Of a stretch of DNA of 56,969 bases, positions 16,143 through 23,921 are shown in pieces. The position numbers and the translations under genes were made by a program. Position 1 is the first letter of the stretch. The number at the start of each line of letters is the position of its first letter. The notes beneath the pieces are model-generated. The model worked only from the letters and a program-made list of their open reading frames with translations, made no database searches and had not been told where the DNA came from. This DNA is from Porphyromonadaceae bacterium UBA7180 (GTDB lineage Bacteria > Bacteroidota > Bacteroidia > Bacteroidales > Muribaculaceae), in the NCBI GenBank assembly GCA_002491165.1, contig DKVK01000022.1, forward strand, positions 1 to 56,969. Direction: 5' to 3'.

Positions 16143-17165
16143 TTAAAAGTTGAAAAGATGGCGCGTGGAGTCCTTGTCGGAGGAGGAGTCTTCCTCGTCC
16201 TCAATGAGGTTGAGGCTTTCCTCGCGCTCGAGGTTGAACTTGGGCTCGGCGTCCCTGTCATGCTCGTGGTTGAATCGAGGTGAGGATGCTTCCTCTGATT
16301 CGGCAGCAGTTTCATTGTACTGCTCTTGCGGTTCAGCGGCTCCGAAAAGTTCCTCGGTACCGGGACCGGAGAAGAGGTCATCGTCGGGAGCGGCTCCGGT
16401 GGATAGGAGGTCGTTGTCGCGGTTCAGCATACTTTGCACACTCTTTTTCAGCGAGAAAAGCTTGGGCGGACGCGAAGGACCGCTGGCTTTCGCTACTCCG
16501 CGTTCTTCTACGATGTCGGCCTGTATGAGCTTGCGCTGGAAGTTGCGGCGGTCGTAAGTCGTACCGTTGATTATCTCGTAGACTTTCTGGAGTTCGCTGA
16601 TGGTAAAGAGCTCGTCGAGCAGCGAGAACGCAACCGGTTTTATGCGGAGAATCTCGCGCAGATAAGCGTATGCTTCCGTAAGGATGGCGTCATGGTCGAA
16701 GGCAAGCGGCGGTATGGCTTCGATGTCGAACCATCGGGCGTCCACTGCATCGTCACCACCCATAACGCGCAGCGCTTCCTGACGTACCAGGGCGATGAAA
16801 GCAACGGAGATGACGCGCTCGCGGGGATCGCGCTTCACGGCACTGAAGGTCTTGAACTGCTCCATGAAGATGCCTGAGAGGGAGGTTTCTTCCTGTAGCT
16901 CGCGGGCGGCCGCTTGCTCTACTGTCTCGTCCATGTTAACGAAACCGCCGGGTAACGCCCACATCCCTTTGTAAGGCTTTATGCCGCGCTCTATGAGGAG
17001 CACGCGAAGCGAGTCACCGTCAAAGCCGAAGATAACACAGTCTACGGTCACCGCCGGATGCGGGTAGCGGTAGCAGTAATACGCCTCCTGCTTCCGGGAG
17101 CTTTCTTGCGGATTGCTTTCGGAGTCTTTACCCTTTTTACCGTTATTGAATCTCAACATTGCCAT
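16143..17165 (-). CDS. NrtR-type Nudix transcriptional regulator with acidic tail
   Basis: A regulator with an N-terminal Nudix domain and a winged-helix DNA-binding domain. The Nudix box at residues 74-96 of the 340-residue form (G-x5-E-x7-REL-x-EE) keeps the catalytic acidic residues but has Ser where the last Gly is expected. The winged helix follows at about 180-240 (FTISELQKVYEIINGTTYDR). The last 100 residues are Ser/Asp/Glu-rich and atypical for the family. The ATG at 17165 (or 17159) is preferred over an in-frame TTG at 17189, which lies inside an operator-like palindrome. Relatives sense NAD metabolites or sugars; the ligand here is unknown. Confidence 0.78.
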   Translation of the reverse strand: MAMLRFNNGKKGKDSESNPQESSRKQEAYYCYRYPHPAVTVDCVIFGFDGDSLRVLLIERGIKPYKGMWALPGGFVNMDETVEQAAARELQEETSLSGIFMEQFKTFSAVKRDPRERVISVAFIALVRQEALRVMGGDDAVDARWFDIEAIPPLAFDHDAILTEAYAYLREILRIKPVAFSLLDELFTISELQKVYEIINGTTYDRRNFQRKLIQADIVEERGVAKASGPSRPPKLFSLKKSVQSMLNRDNDLLSTGAAPDDDLFSGPGTEELFGAAEPQEQYNETAAESEEASSPRFNHEHDRDAEPKFNLEREESLNLIEDEEDSSSDKDSTRHLFNF

Positions 17166-17169
17166 AGCG

Positions 17170-17190
17170 TTTGTGTTATTTTGACGCAAA
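17170..17190. promoter_or_regulatory. Operator 1 of the Nudix regulator gene
   Basis: A 21-base imperfect palindrome with TTTGnGT on the left and ACnCAAA on the right. It overlaps the -7 element and the expected transcription start. A near-identical copy lies at 17224-17244, and only two bases differ between them. Confidence 0.65.
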
Positions 17191-17218
17191 GTTACAACGA
17201 ATGTCCGGAACCACCAAA
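17187..17218 (-). promoter_or_regulatory. Promoter of the Nudix regulator-VWA unit
   Basis: On the minus strand TAACTTTG (17194-17187) is an exact -7 element and TTTG (17218-17215) lies exactly 20 bases upstream. The promoter is bracketed by the two operator-like palindromes. Confidence 0.68.
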
Positions 17219-17223
17219 TTTAT

Positions 17224-17244
17224 TTTGCGTTATTTTGACACAAA
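17224..17244. promoter_or_regulatory. Operator 2 of the Nudix regulator gene
   Basis: Second copy of the 21-base palindrome (TTTGnGT ... ACnCAAA), centred 54 bases (about five helical turns) from operator 1 and lying just upstream of the -33 element. Confidence 0.62.
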
Positions 17245-17387
17245 TGGTGAATTTTAACAATTAAGACCAATTTTAAGTTAATTATTTATATATTTAACAG
17301 TTGGAATAACCTATGGGGTTGTGTTGTTACCCTGGACTGGAGCCCTGCTCAATATTCGAGGTAATCATTATTCGGGGCTTTTGTTCC

Positions 17388-17405
17388 GCAGCCCTCCCGG
17401 CCTGC
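17388..17405. repeat. Dispersed hairpin repeat, partial copy
   Basis: GCAGCCC, TCCC loop-like centre and GGCCTGC form an imperfect stem (6 of 7 pairs). It shares the GGCCTGC-CTCC part of the repeat found at 20374, 20767, 27907, 32125 and 45081. Confidence 0.4.
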
Positions 17406-17440
17406 ACTCCTTATTTATATGCAATCCATATCTAAACGCA

Positions 17441-17473
17441 AGAAACCGCTCGGCTTGCGACCGGGCGGTTTCT
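17441..17473 (-). terminator. Hairpin after the M16 peptidase gene
   Basis: AGAAACCGC (17441-17449) pairs with GCGGTTTCT (17465-17473). It lies just beyond the minus-strand gene ending at 17506. The following T-run is weak. Confidence 0.5.
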
Positions 17474-17505
17474 ATATTTGTGCTTGGGTTTATTGCTTTT
17501 CTCTC

Positions 17506-20310
17506 TTACTTGGCTTCGGGAACGCCTGACATCACTACCTGGATGCGGTCTTTGCCGTCCCAGAGGGTCTTCATGAAGGCGTTGAAGTCTTCGAGTGTCA
17601 TGTTCTGGATAGCCTCGCGGTAACCGGTGATTGTATTATAGCCGCGGAGCAGCGATACGAGGGAACCGTCCCAGTAGGCGTTGGTGCGTACCTTATTGTC
17701 ATACTGGTTGAGAGCGGCTTCCTTCACGCGGTTGAACTTCTCGGCGTTAGCACCCTCTTTGAGGAGCTTGACGGTCTCGGCGTAAGCGCGGTCGATCATC
17801 TTCTGCTGCACGTCGGCGTTGGTCTGCACTACATAGATGAGCTGCCACATATTGTTAACCGGGTTGAAGTATGAATAAGCGTAGGGGGAGTATGAACCGC
17901 CCTCTTCCTCGCGCAGGGTCTCGGTGAAGATCATGGAGAGGATTTCGCCGATAGCGTCTACCCGCACATCGTTGGCAACAGTGTAAGGTAGGTTAGTGCC
18001 GCTGTAGAGGTCGAAGATAATGGTGGATGGAACCTGCATGGACTGCTTGAAGTCGTTGTTGATCTGGCCTCTCTGCAGGTTGATGGGGTTCTCGATGGTT
18101 ACCTTGGAGGGTTTCTTCTTCGAGGGGAGCGAGGCGATGTACTTCTCGAGCATCGGCTTGAGGGTAGCGGCGTCGATATTACCGGTGAATACGAAGGTGA
18201 AGTCGGCGGCGTTAGACATCAGGTTCTGGAACATGGAGAGCATCTTGGGGTAGCTTGCCGCGTCGAGGGTGGCAAGTGTGGGCTGTTCCATGGCAGGGTT
18301 GTTATAAATCGATTTATTGCGCTGTTCGCCGAAGTGGAACATCGGGTTCTTTTCCTGCTGGGCAAGCATCGGGCGGATGCGCGACAGTTCGTTGTCATAG
18401 TTGGCCTGGTCGTTGCCTACCGCTGTGAAGGTGGCATATACGAGATCCATTAGGGTTTCGAGGTCCTTTACAGTCGACTTACCGTTGAGGGTAGAGATAT
18501 AGAGGCCCTGTTCGAAGCTAAGGCTTACGTTCTTGCCGGCAAGGTATTTGGTGAGTGTCTTCTGGTCGAAGGAGCCGAGACGGGAGTAGTCGTAAGCGGA
18601 GCTAAGGAGCAACGTATTGGCGGCTTCGGAGGCGGGATACATCTGCTTGCCGCCCTGGCGGAAGGCTGTCAGCAGGATTTCATCGCTGGCGTAGTCGGTG
18701 GGCTTAACCACAACCTTGGCGCCGTTAGAAAGGGTCATTTCGGTGTAGCCGAACTCTTTGTTTTCAGTCTGGGATTTCACCTTACCGGCCTTGAGGTATT
18801 TCGGAATGAGCGGATCGGTGATTACTTCGTCTACGTATGCTTCATACTCTGCGCCCATCACGTTCTGTGCGGTGGCGAGCATCACGTCTTTGCCGGGAAG
18901 CGGGGTGGAGGCAGGCGTTGTCACTACCATCACCTCGTTTTCAGGGGTAAGGAGATCCTTGCACATCTCGTTGATCATCGGGGCGGCGAGCATCGGTGAG
19001 AACTGGTCGATGAGCTGTTTCTCCATCTCGATGCCAGGAGCCGGCTGGTTGTCAATGAAGTGTCGGATAAGTTCTTTGGCAAGATTGTCGGAGTTTGTTT
19101 TGTCACGTTCGTTGTAAGCTTTCTCGTAGAATGCGAGAAGTTCATCTTTTGCACGGCTTACTTCCGACTCCGTGAATCCGGTCTTGGCGGCACGGGTAAC
19201 CACTTTCATGGCGTCTTCAAAAGCCTCCTTGGGGTCATTCTTGGCCACTACCGTCACATAGAAGGCATCTTTTGTCTTCGATACGAAGAAATCGTCAAAC
19301 TGCACTCCGGCATAGGAATACTTGCAGTTGGCGTCCTTGCTGTATTCGTCCAGACGGTTGTTGAAGAGGGTCGAGATTACTATGGGCATCACGTCGTTGA
19401 AGATATATCCTTCCACAGTGTTACGCTGCTCGAAAGGCATCTTCTCGCTCTTGAATACGAAACGCACTATGGTATTGGCCATCTCGGGGTCGGAGAACTC
19501 GAAGTAGATGGGTTCCTTGTTGTCGCTAACGGTAGGATAAGTGCGCTCCGGAGCATTTTCGGGCATGGGGATGGGCGAGAACATGGCTATCACTTTCTTC
19601 TCCATCTCGGCGGCATCGAAGTCTCCTACTACGATGATACCCTGCTGGTCGGGACGGTACCATTTGTGATAGTAATCACGGAGCACTTCGGGGTCGAAGT
19701 TCATGACCACGTCCATTGTACCGATAGGCATCTGGCGGTACTGGTATTCGTCATAAATTGCGGGCAGCATGGCGGTATACATACGTGTATTGGCATCGTT
19801 GCGCATACGCCATTCCTCCTGTATCACACCACGCTCGGAGTTGATTTCCTCCGTTTCGAGGCTAAGGTCGCAGCTCCAGTCGTGAAGCACGAGCAGAACA
19901 CTGTCCATCAGCGCCTGATCGGTAGTCGGGATGTTATTGATATTGTACACGGTTTCATCGAACGAGGTATAGGCGTTGATGTCTGCACCGAAGCGAATAC
20001 CTTTGCTCTGCAGGTAGTTGAGCATCGCCTTGCCGGGATAGTTCTTCGTTCCGTTGAAGGCCATGTGCTCCAGGAAGTGAGCAAGACCAAGTTGCTCGGG
20101 AAGTTCGAGGGTAGAACCCACTTTCTGCGCGATATAGAAATTGGCGCGCTGTTTGGGCTCTTCATTGTGGAGGATGTAATAGCTCATGCCGTTGGGCAGC
20201 TTGCCCGACTTTACCTTGGGGTTTTCGGGCATTGGTGTCAACTGCTGAGCGCTCAGGCTGAAGAGGCCTGCCATGGCTATCAGGGCCATGCTCAGAATTT
20301 TTTTAACCAT
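17506..20310 (-). CDS. M16 family zinc metallopeptidase
   Basis: A 934-residue exported peptidase of the insulinase family with a signal peptide at about residues 1-21 (ending SLSAQQ). The inverted zinc motif is complete: H78-F-L-E81-H82, with the downstream glutamate Glu159 in NSERGVIQEEW, 76 residues later. The length fits two M16 halves in one chain, with the second half lacking the zinc site. It probably degrades peptides in the periplasm. The gene is monocistronic, with a promoter candidate at 20466-20495. Confidence 0.92.
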   Translation of the reverse strand: MVKKILSMALIAMAGLFSLSAQQLTPMPENPKVKSGKLPNGMSYYILHNEEPKQRANFYIAQKVGSTLELPEQLGLAHFLEHMAFNGTKNYPGKAMLNYLQSKGIRFGADINAYTSFDETVYNINNIPTTDQALMDSVLLVLHDWSCDLSLETEEINSERGVIQEEWRMRNDANTRMYTAMLPAIYDEYQYRQMPIGTMDVVMNFDPEVLRDYYHKWYRPDQQGIIVVGDFDAAEMEKKVIAMFSPIPMPENAPERTYPTVSDNKEPIYFEFSDPEMANTIVRFVFKSEKMPFEQRNTVEGYIFNDVMPIVISTLFNNRLDEYSKDANCKYSYAGVQFDDFFVSKTKDAFYVTVVAKNDPKEAFEDAMKVVTRAAKTGFTESEVSRAKDELLAFYEKAYNERDKTNSDNLAKELIRHFIDNQPAPGIEMEKQLIDQFSPMLAAPMINEMCKDLLTPENEVMVVTTPASTPLPGKDVMLATAQNVMGAEYEAYVDEVITDPLIPKYLKAGKVKSQTENKEFGYTEMTLSNGAKVVVKPTDYASDEILLTAFRQGGKQMYPASEAANTLLLSSAYDYSRLGSFDQKTLTKYLAGKNVSLSFEQGLYISTLNGKSTVKDLETLMDLVYATFTAVGNDQANYDNELSRIRPMLAQQEKNPMFHFGEQRNKSIYNNPAMEQPTLATLDAASYPKMLSMFQNLMSNAADFTFVFTGNIDAATLKPMLEKYIASLPSKKKPSKVTIENPINLQRGQINNDFKQSMQVPSTIIFDLYSGTNLPYTVANDVRVDAIGEILSMIFTETLREEEGGSYSPYAYSYFNPVNNMWQLIYVVQTNADVQQKMIDRAYAETVKLLKEGANAEKFNRVKEAALNQYDNKVRTNAYWDGSLVSLLRGYNTITGYREAIQNMTLEDFNAFMKTLWDGKDRIQVVMSGVPEAK

Positions 20311-20373
20311 CTTTCCTTTTTTGATATTAGTTAGTAATTTGTGTTTAATTTTCGTGGTGTGAGTGGGCGCTGC

Positions 20374-20392
20374 GAGGCCTGCGCTCCATATT
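20374..20392 (+). repeat. Dispersed hairpin repeat copy
   Basis: GAGGCCTGCGCTCCATATT is identical over 19 bases to the corresponding part of the copy at 32125-32154. Its left arm is diverged. Confidence 0.6.
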
Positions 20393-20465
20393 TAGACGAA
20401 CGGGCGCCCTTAAAGTGACAGCCGGGGAGAGATTTTTCAACCCGCTTTCTCAGGGAATCACGCCG

Positions 20466-20495
20466 CAAAGTTAGCTAAAATTCTCGTAAAACAAA
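20466..20495 (-). promoter_or_regulatory. Bacteroidetes-type promoter for the M16 peptidase
   Basis: Minus-strand TAACTTTG (20473-20466) is an exact -7 element, with TTTG (20495-20492) 18 bases upstream. The leader would be about 150 bases. Confidence 0.55.
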
Positions 20496-20574
20496 AGGAA
20501 AATATCGTAAAACGATAATTATTTTCGAGAAAAGGGCAAATTTAAGCCTTTGTTGGCGTTAAATAATGTTAAAT

Positions 20575-20605
20575 CCCGCGTTGCCTACTTTAATAGGCAC
20601 GCGGG
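20575..20605 (-). terminator. Terminator-like hairpin after the helicase gene
   Basis: CCCGCGT-GCCTA (20575-20587, one bulged base) pairs with TAGGC-ACGCGGG (20594-20605) around a 6-base loop. On the minus strand an A/T-rich stretch follows. It starts 8 bases after the helicase stop codon. Confidence 0.65.
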
Positions 20606-20612
20606 ACTGGTA

Positions 20613-22364
20613 TTATTCTGGTTTACCGGCGGCCGATTCGGGCAACGCGGTTGAGGGGGAAGAGCCGGCTGAAGGAGCTTCGGCGGGAGATGCTTTCTTG
20701 CGGCGTGAGTAACGGCGCTTTTTCGGCTTCGGGGATTCGGCTCCGGCGGCCTGCCCCTTCGGAGCCGCAGGCTTGGAGGCCTGCGCTCCATCTTCGGGCG
20801 CGGCGGCGCGACGCGCTTCGGCGGCTGCTATCAGGCGCGCCCGCTCTTCGGCATCGGCGCGCGCCGCTTCGGCGGCCATGGCTGCGCGTATCTGGCTCTG
20901 GCTTACGGGGGGCTCGGACGCCTTCTGGTCCTTCTGCTCTTTTTTTTCTTTTTTCTCCTTAGTATTTTTAGGGGCATCAAGGTCTTTTACATCCTTAGAG
21001 TCGGGGGACTGCACGGGATTCTCGGCAGATTTCTCCACCTTTTTATTGCGCTTGTTCTTGCGTTTATTGGCTCCCTCTTTCTTCTCCTCCCTCTTCCCTT
21101 CAGACTTATTTTCGGACTGCTCTCCCGGCTTCTCTTCTTTCCGGGCCTCAGGTTTCCCTTTTTTGCAGGACTTTTTCTTCTTTTTATTGCGACCTTTTCC
21201 GGAGGAGGATGAGACGTTATAGTCCGGGGTTTCGCCGAGGTCGGAGGGAACTTCGTTCTTGCGTATTTCCTTGCCGATGAAACGTTCTATGGCTTTGAAT
21301 TTCACAATCTCTTTTTCTGCCACGAAGGTGATGGCCACACCGTCTTTTTCGGCGCGTGCGGTGCGTCCCACGCGGTGTACATAGTCTTCACATTCGTGGG
21401 GAACATCGTAGTTCACCACAAGGTCTATGTCATCGATGTCAATGCCGCGTGCCATTATATCGGTTGCCACGAGGATTTTCTTCTTACCGCTCTTGAAGGC
21501 CAGCAGCATATCCTCGCGTTGGTTCTGGTCGAGGTCTGAGTGCATCTCCCCTACCGGGAGGTTCATGCCGCGCAGTGTCTTGCCCAGCTCCTTGCATTTG
21601 AGCTTCGAGGAGGCGAAAACTATGCTCTTGGAGTTCTTGAAGTTCCTGAAAACGTGGCGCAGCACGGGGAGTTTCTGCGTTTCGTAGAGGACGTAGGCCG
21701 ACTGGTCTATCTTATCGGCGGGTTTCGACACCGAAAGTTTCACCTCGGCGGGGTCGCGCAGAATGTTCTGTGCCAGCATCTTGATTTTTGGCGGCATGGT
21801 GGCGGAGAAGAGGAGCGTCTGCCGTTCTTTTGGCAACAGCTTGACTATCTGCATTATATCGTCGTAGAAACCCATGTCGAGCATACGGTCGGCTTCATCG
21901 AGGATGAGGAACGACACCTTCGAGAGGTCAACGTACCCCATCGAAATGTGGGCGATAAGGCGTCCCGGGGTGGCTATGACAATATCGGCACCGAGTTTGA
22001 GACCTTTCTTTTGCTGCTCGAACGTCTGGCCGTCAGTACCGCCGTAGATAGCTACGGAGTTGACGGGCATGTAGTAGGCAAACCCTTGCATCTGCTGGTC
22101 AATCTGCTGTGCCAGCTCACGCGTGGGGGCCATTACTATACAGTTGATTGCATCCTGCGGGTAGTCGCCCATGGCTATCTCATCGATGACGGGCAGGAGG
22201 TAGGCGGCGGTCTTTCCGGTGCCGGTCTGGGCTACGGCTATAAGGTCGCGACCTTCGGTTATGAGGGGTATGGTTTTTTCCTGAATCGGGGTACAGTTCT
22301 CGAAGTGCATGGCATCGATGGCGTCGAGAATGGCACCGCTTAGATAAAGTTCGTCAAATTTCAT
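20613..22364 (-). CDS. RhlE-type DEAD-box RNA helicase
   Basis: An ATP-dependent RNA helicase of 583 residues. From the ATG at 22364 the order is the Q motif (NCTPIQEKTIP), motif I (AQTGTGKT), motif Ia (PTRELAQQ), DEAD (ILDEADRMLDMGF), SAT (LFSATMPP) and motif VI (HRVGRTAR). The last 190 residues are a Lys/Glu then Ala/Arg-rich low-complexity tail, probably RNA-binding. The in-frame codons up to 22499 belong to the overlapping end of the upstream gene and are rejected as a start. The tail region includes one copy of the dispersed repeat (20767-20796). The gene lies 19 bases after the 22384-23634 gene, so both are likely cotranscribed. Confidence 0.93.
   Translation of the reverse strand: MKFDELYLSGAILDAIDAMHFENCTPIQEKTIPLITEGRDLIAVAQTGTGKTAAYLLPVIDEIAMGDYPQDAINCIVMAPTRELAQQIDQQMQGFAYYMPVNSVAIYGGTDGQTFEQQKKGLKLGADIVIATPGRLIAHISMGYVDLSKVSFLILDEADRMLDMGFYDDIMQIVKLLPKERQTLLFSATMPPKIKMLAQNILRDPAEVKLSVSKPADKIDQSAYVLYETQKLPVLRHVFRNFKNSKSIVFASSKLKCKELGKTLRGMNLPVGEMHSDLDQNQREDMLLAFKSGKKKILVATDIMARGIDIDDIDLVVNYDVPHECEDYVHRVGRTARAEKDGVAITFVAEKEIVKFKAIERFIGKEIRKNEVPSDLGETPDYNVSSSSGKGRNKKKKKSCKKGKPEARKEEKPGEQSENKSEGKREEKKEGANKRKNKRNKKVEKSAENPVQSPDSKDVKDLDAPKNTKEKKEKKEQKDQKASEPPVSQSQIRAAMAAEAARADAEERARLIAAAEARRAAAPEDGAQASKPAAPKGQAAGAESPKPKKRRYSRRKKASPAEAPSAGSSPSTALPESAAGKPE
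20767..20796 (+). repeat. Dispersed hairpin repeat inside the helicase gene
   Basis: This 30-base segment matches the intergenic copy at 32125-32154 at 26 of 30 positions, including GGAGGCCTGCGCTCCAT without a change. On the coding strand it encodes part of the Ala-rich tail (EDGAQASKPA). Confidence 0.62.
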
Positions 22365-22383
22365 TTGCTGGGGGATGAATGAA

Positions 22384-23634
22384 TTAGGGTTGCGGGGCAG
22401 CGTCGGAGGGAGAGGGTTGCGGGGCAGCCTGTCCGGTCTGCGGAGGGGTTTCCTCGAACGGCCACACGGTTCCGGAACGCAGACCCATGGCGGCGGCATA
22501 GAGAAGATAGAGACCCACTATCACCGACAGCAGGTACATCACGCTCCGGGGGACGGAAGATTTGTGCTCGTCATCGTCAAAGGTACCGCCGTGGCTGTCG
22601 TGGAACACCAGCTGCTTGTATCCGGCATCAAGGTCGGCTTTCGTTATCGTGACACGACTTACCCGCCCTACCGACGTGCGCAGGACCGAAATCACATAGC
22701 CGTCCTTGGGTTCCTCGAAGAAGATGAGATTGCCGGGACGCACCTCGCAACGGTTGCCGCGGGTGTTTATACGCACGTCGTTGACGGGATTCCCTTCGGC
22801 GTCAACGCACTCGAGCTGCACCACATGGCCGAAATTGATGGTCCGCGGCACCAGTATCTGCATCCTAGGAGCCTTGAGCGTTATGTGGGGATTGGACACT
22901 CCGTCGATGCGCACGGGCACCGTTATCGGGGCGAAACCCGGCTTGGAGTAGGTTATCTTAAGCACGTCACCGGCACGGATCGAGGTCTGCGAGACGGTGA
23001 CACCCTTGGGCAGAGGGTAGTCTATATAATAAATGAGGCGTATGGGTTCCGTAATGCGGTCAACGCCAACAAGGGACTCCTCAGAGACTTCTTCAGCGGG
23101 AATCAGAGCGATGCGGCGATACGAGGCATAAGAGCGTTGCTCTATATTTGCAAGGCGCTTGTAGAGCCCCTCCTCGCTGTCGTATGTGACGTATCCGATT
23201 TCACCCTCGGGATTGAGGACGCGCTCACCCACCTCGCGGCGAAGCTGCACGGTATCGAGCACGGCTTTCACCTCTTCGTCGGTCGGCTGCCCGGCGGTGA
23301 ACAGTCCTTCAAGTTTTTTCCACGCTTCCACGAGTTCGCGGCCGCGGCAAACGGCGTAATAACCGGTGAAGAGTGTATAAACCTTGGCGCTGCCCTTCTC
23401 TTTCTGGTCGCGAACTACCATAGAGTAGCAGTTTCCTTCGGTGGAAGTCCAGAAATAGATAATGCGGTCGGTATGGAAAACGTCGTTGTAAGGCTTAGGG
23501 TTTACCAGGAATTTAAGCCATGTGGATATTGTCCCCTCTTCTGTCTGCTCGCGCGTGAGTTGAGGAAAAGAGTATAAGATATTGCGCTTGCCATCAGCGA
23601 TGGTCGAGAGCACGAAGTGGAGTGTTCGTTCCAT
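22384..23634 (-). CDS. Unknown protein with C-terminal membrane segment
   Basis: I do not recognise this 416-residue protein. There is no signal peptide. The first 190 residues look like a compact cytoplasmic domain (start MERTLHFVLSTIADGKRNILYSFPQ); the next part looks strand-rich (GVTVSQTSIRAGDVLKITYSKPG, then HITLKAPRMQILVPRTINFG). A hydrophobic segment follows at about 365-385 (SVMYLLSVIVGLYLLYAAAMG), with a short Pro/Gln-rich tail. It is probably tail-anchored in the inner membrane. It is the first gene of a two-gene unit with the helicase, and it has the best-spaced promoter candidate in this part of the window. Confidence 0.6.
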   Translation of the reverse strand: MERTLHFVLSTIADGKRNILYSFPQLTREQTEEGTISTWLKFLVNPKPYNDVFHTDRIIYFWTSTEGNCYSMVVRDQKEKGSAKVYTLFTGYYAVCRGRELVEAWKKLEGLFTAGQPTDEEVKAVLDTVQLRREVGERVLNPEGEIGYVTYDSEEGLYKRLANIEQRSYASYRRIALIPAEEVSEESLVGVDRITEPIRLIYYIDYPLPKGVTVSQTSIRAGDVLKITYSKPGFAPITVPVRIDGVSNPHITLKAPRMQILVPRTINFGHVVQLECVDAEGNPVNDVRINTRGNRCEVRPGNLIFFEEPKDGYVISVLRTSVGRVSRVTITKADLDAGYKQLVFHDSHGGTFDDDEHKSSVPRSVMYLLSVIVGLYLLYAAAMGLRSGTVWPFEETPPQTGQAAPQPSPSDAAPQP

Positions 23635-23776
23635 AATCAGTTTGCCGTGAAATGTGCTAAGTTAGTCTGTTTCAACGTATTGAGCTATAAAAGCAGTCCT
23701 GATGTCAGAGAGGCTCAGCCAAGTGTTCGTGTAGTTTTTCAGGCCTTGGGGAGAGAAGAGGCTGCCTATAATTGCA

Positions 23777-23807
23777 CAAAGTTACAACAATTAATTGGAA
23801 TAACAAA
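23777..23807 (-). promoter_or_regulatory. Bacteroidetes-type promoter for the 23634 gene and helicase
   Basis: Minus-strand TAACTTTG (23784-23777) with TTTG (23807-23804) at 19-base spacing; both elements are exact. The leader would be about 135 bases. Confidence 0.65.
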
Positions 23808-23921
23808 ATTTCATGTAACAGTTTGTAAAAACTTCGCATGTTGCCCTTGGCCATGATAACTGTTTTAGATAAGTTAACCAAGCCTAAGCGGCCCTGACGC
23901 GCCTAAGGCTAAACCATCACC

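Larger units (their letters stand above)
17190..17505. other. Regulatory gap before the Nudix regulator
   Basis: This 316-base gap holds the promoter and operator 2 of the Nudix regulator, a partial copy of the dispersed hairpin repeat (17388-17405) and a hairpin near the end of the M16 peptidase gene (17441-17473). No reading frame with family features is seen. Confidence 0.5.
20311..20612. other. Intergenic region between helicase and M16 peptidase
   Basis: This 302-base gap carries the M16 promoter (20466-20495), one dispersed repeat copy (20374-20392) and the helicase terminator hairpin (20575-20605). Nothing else is recognised. Confidence 0.5.

Noticed and set aside
17189..17189. TTG start for the Nudix regulator
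   Set aside because: It would place the coding start inside an operator-like palindrome and upstream of the expected transcription start. ATG at 17165 or 17159 fits better.
19060..20334. Long plus-strand reading frame (424 codons) opposite the M16 peptidase
   Set aside because: Antisense to a confident gene; composition is rich in His, Val and Glu as expected for a shadow frame, with no family features.
22365..22499. Longer N-terminus of the helicase
   Set aside because: The extra 45 residues overlap the end of the upstream gene, are Pro/Arg-rich, and the helicase Q motif starts right after the ATG at 22364.
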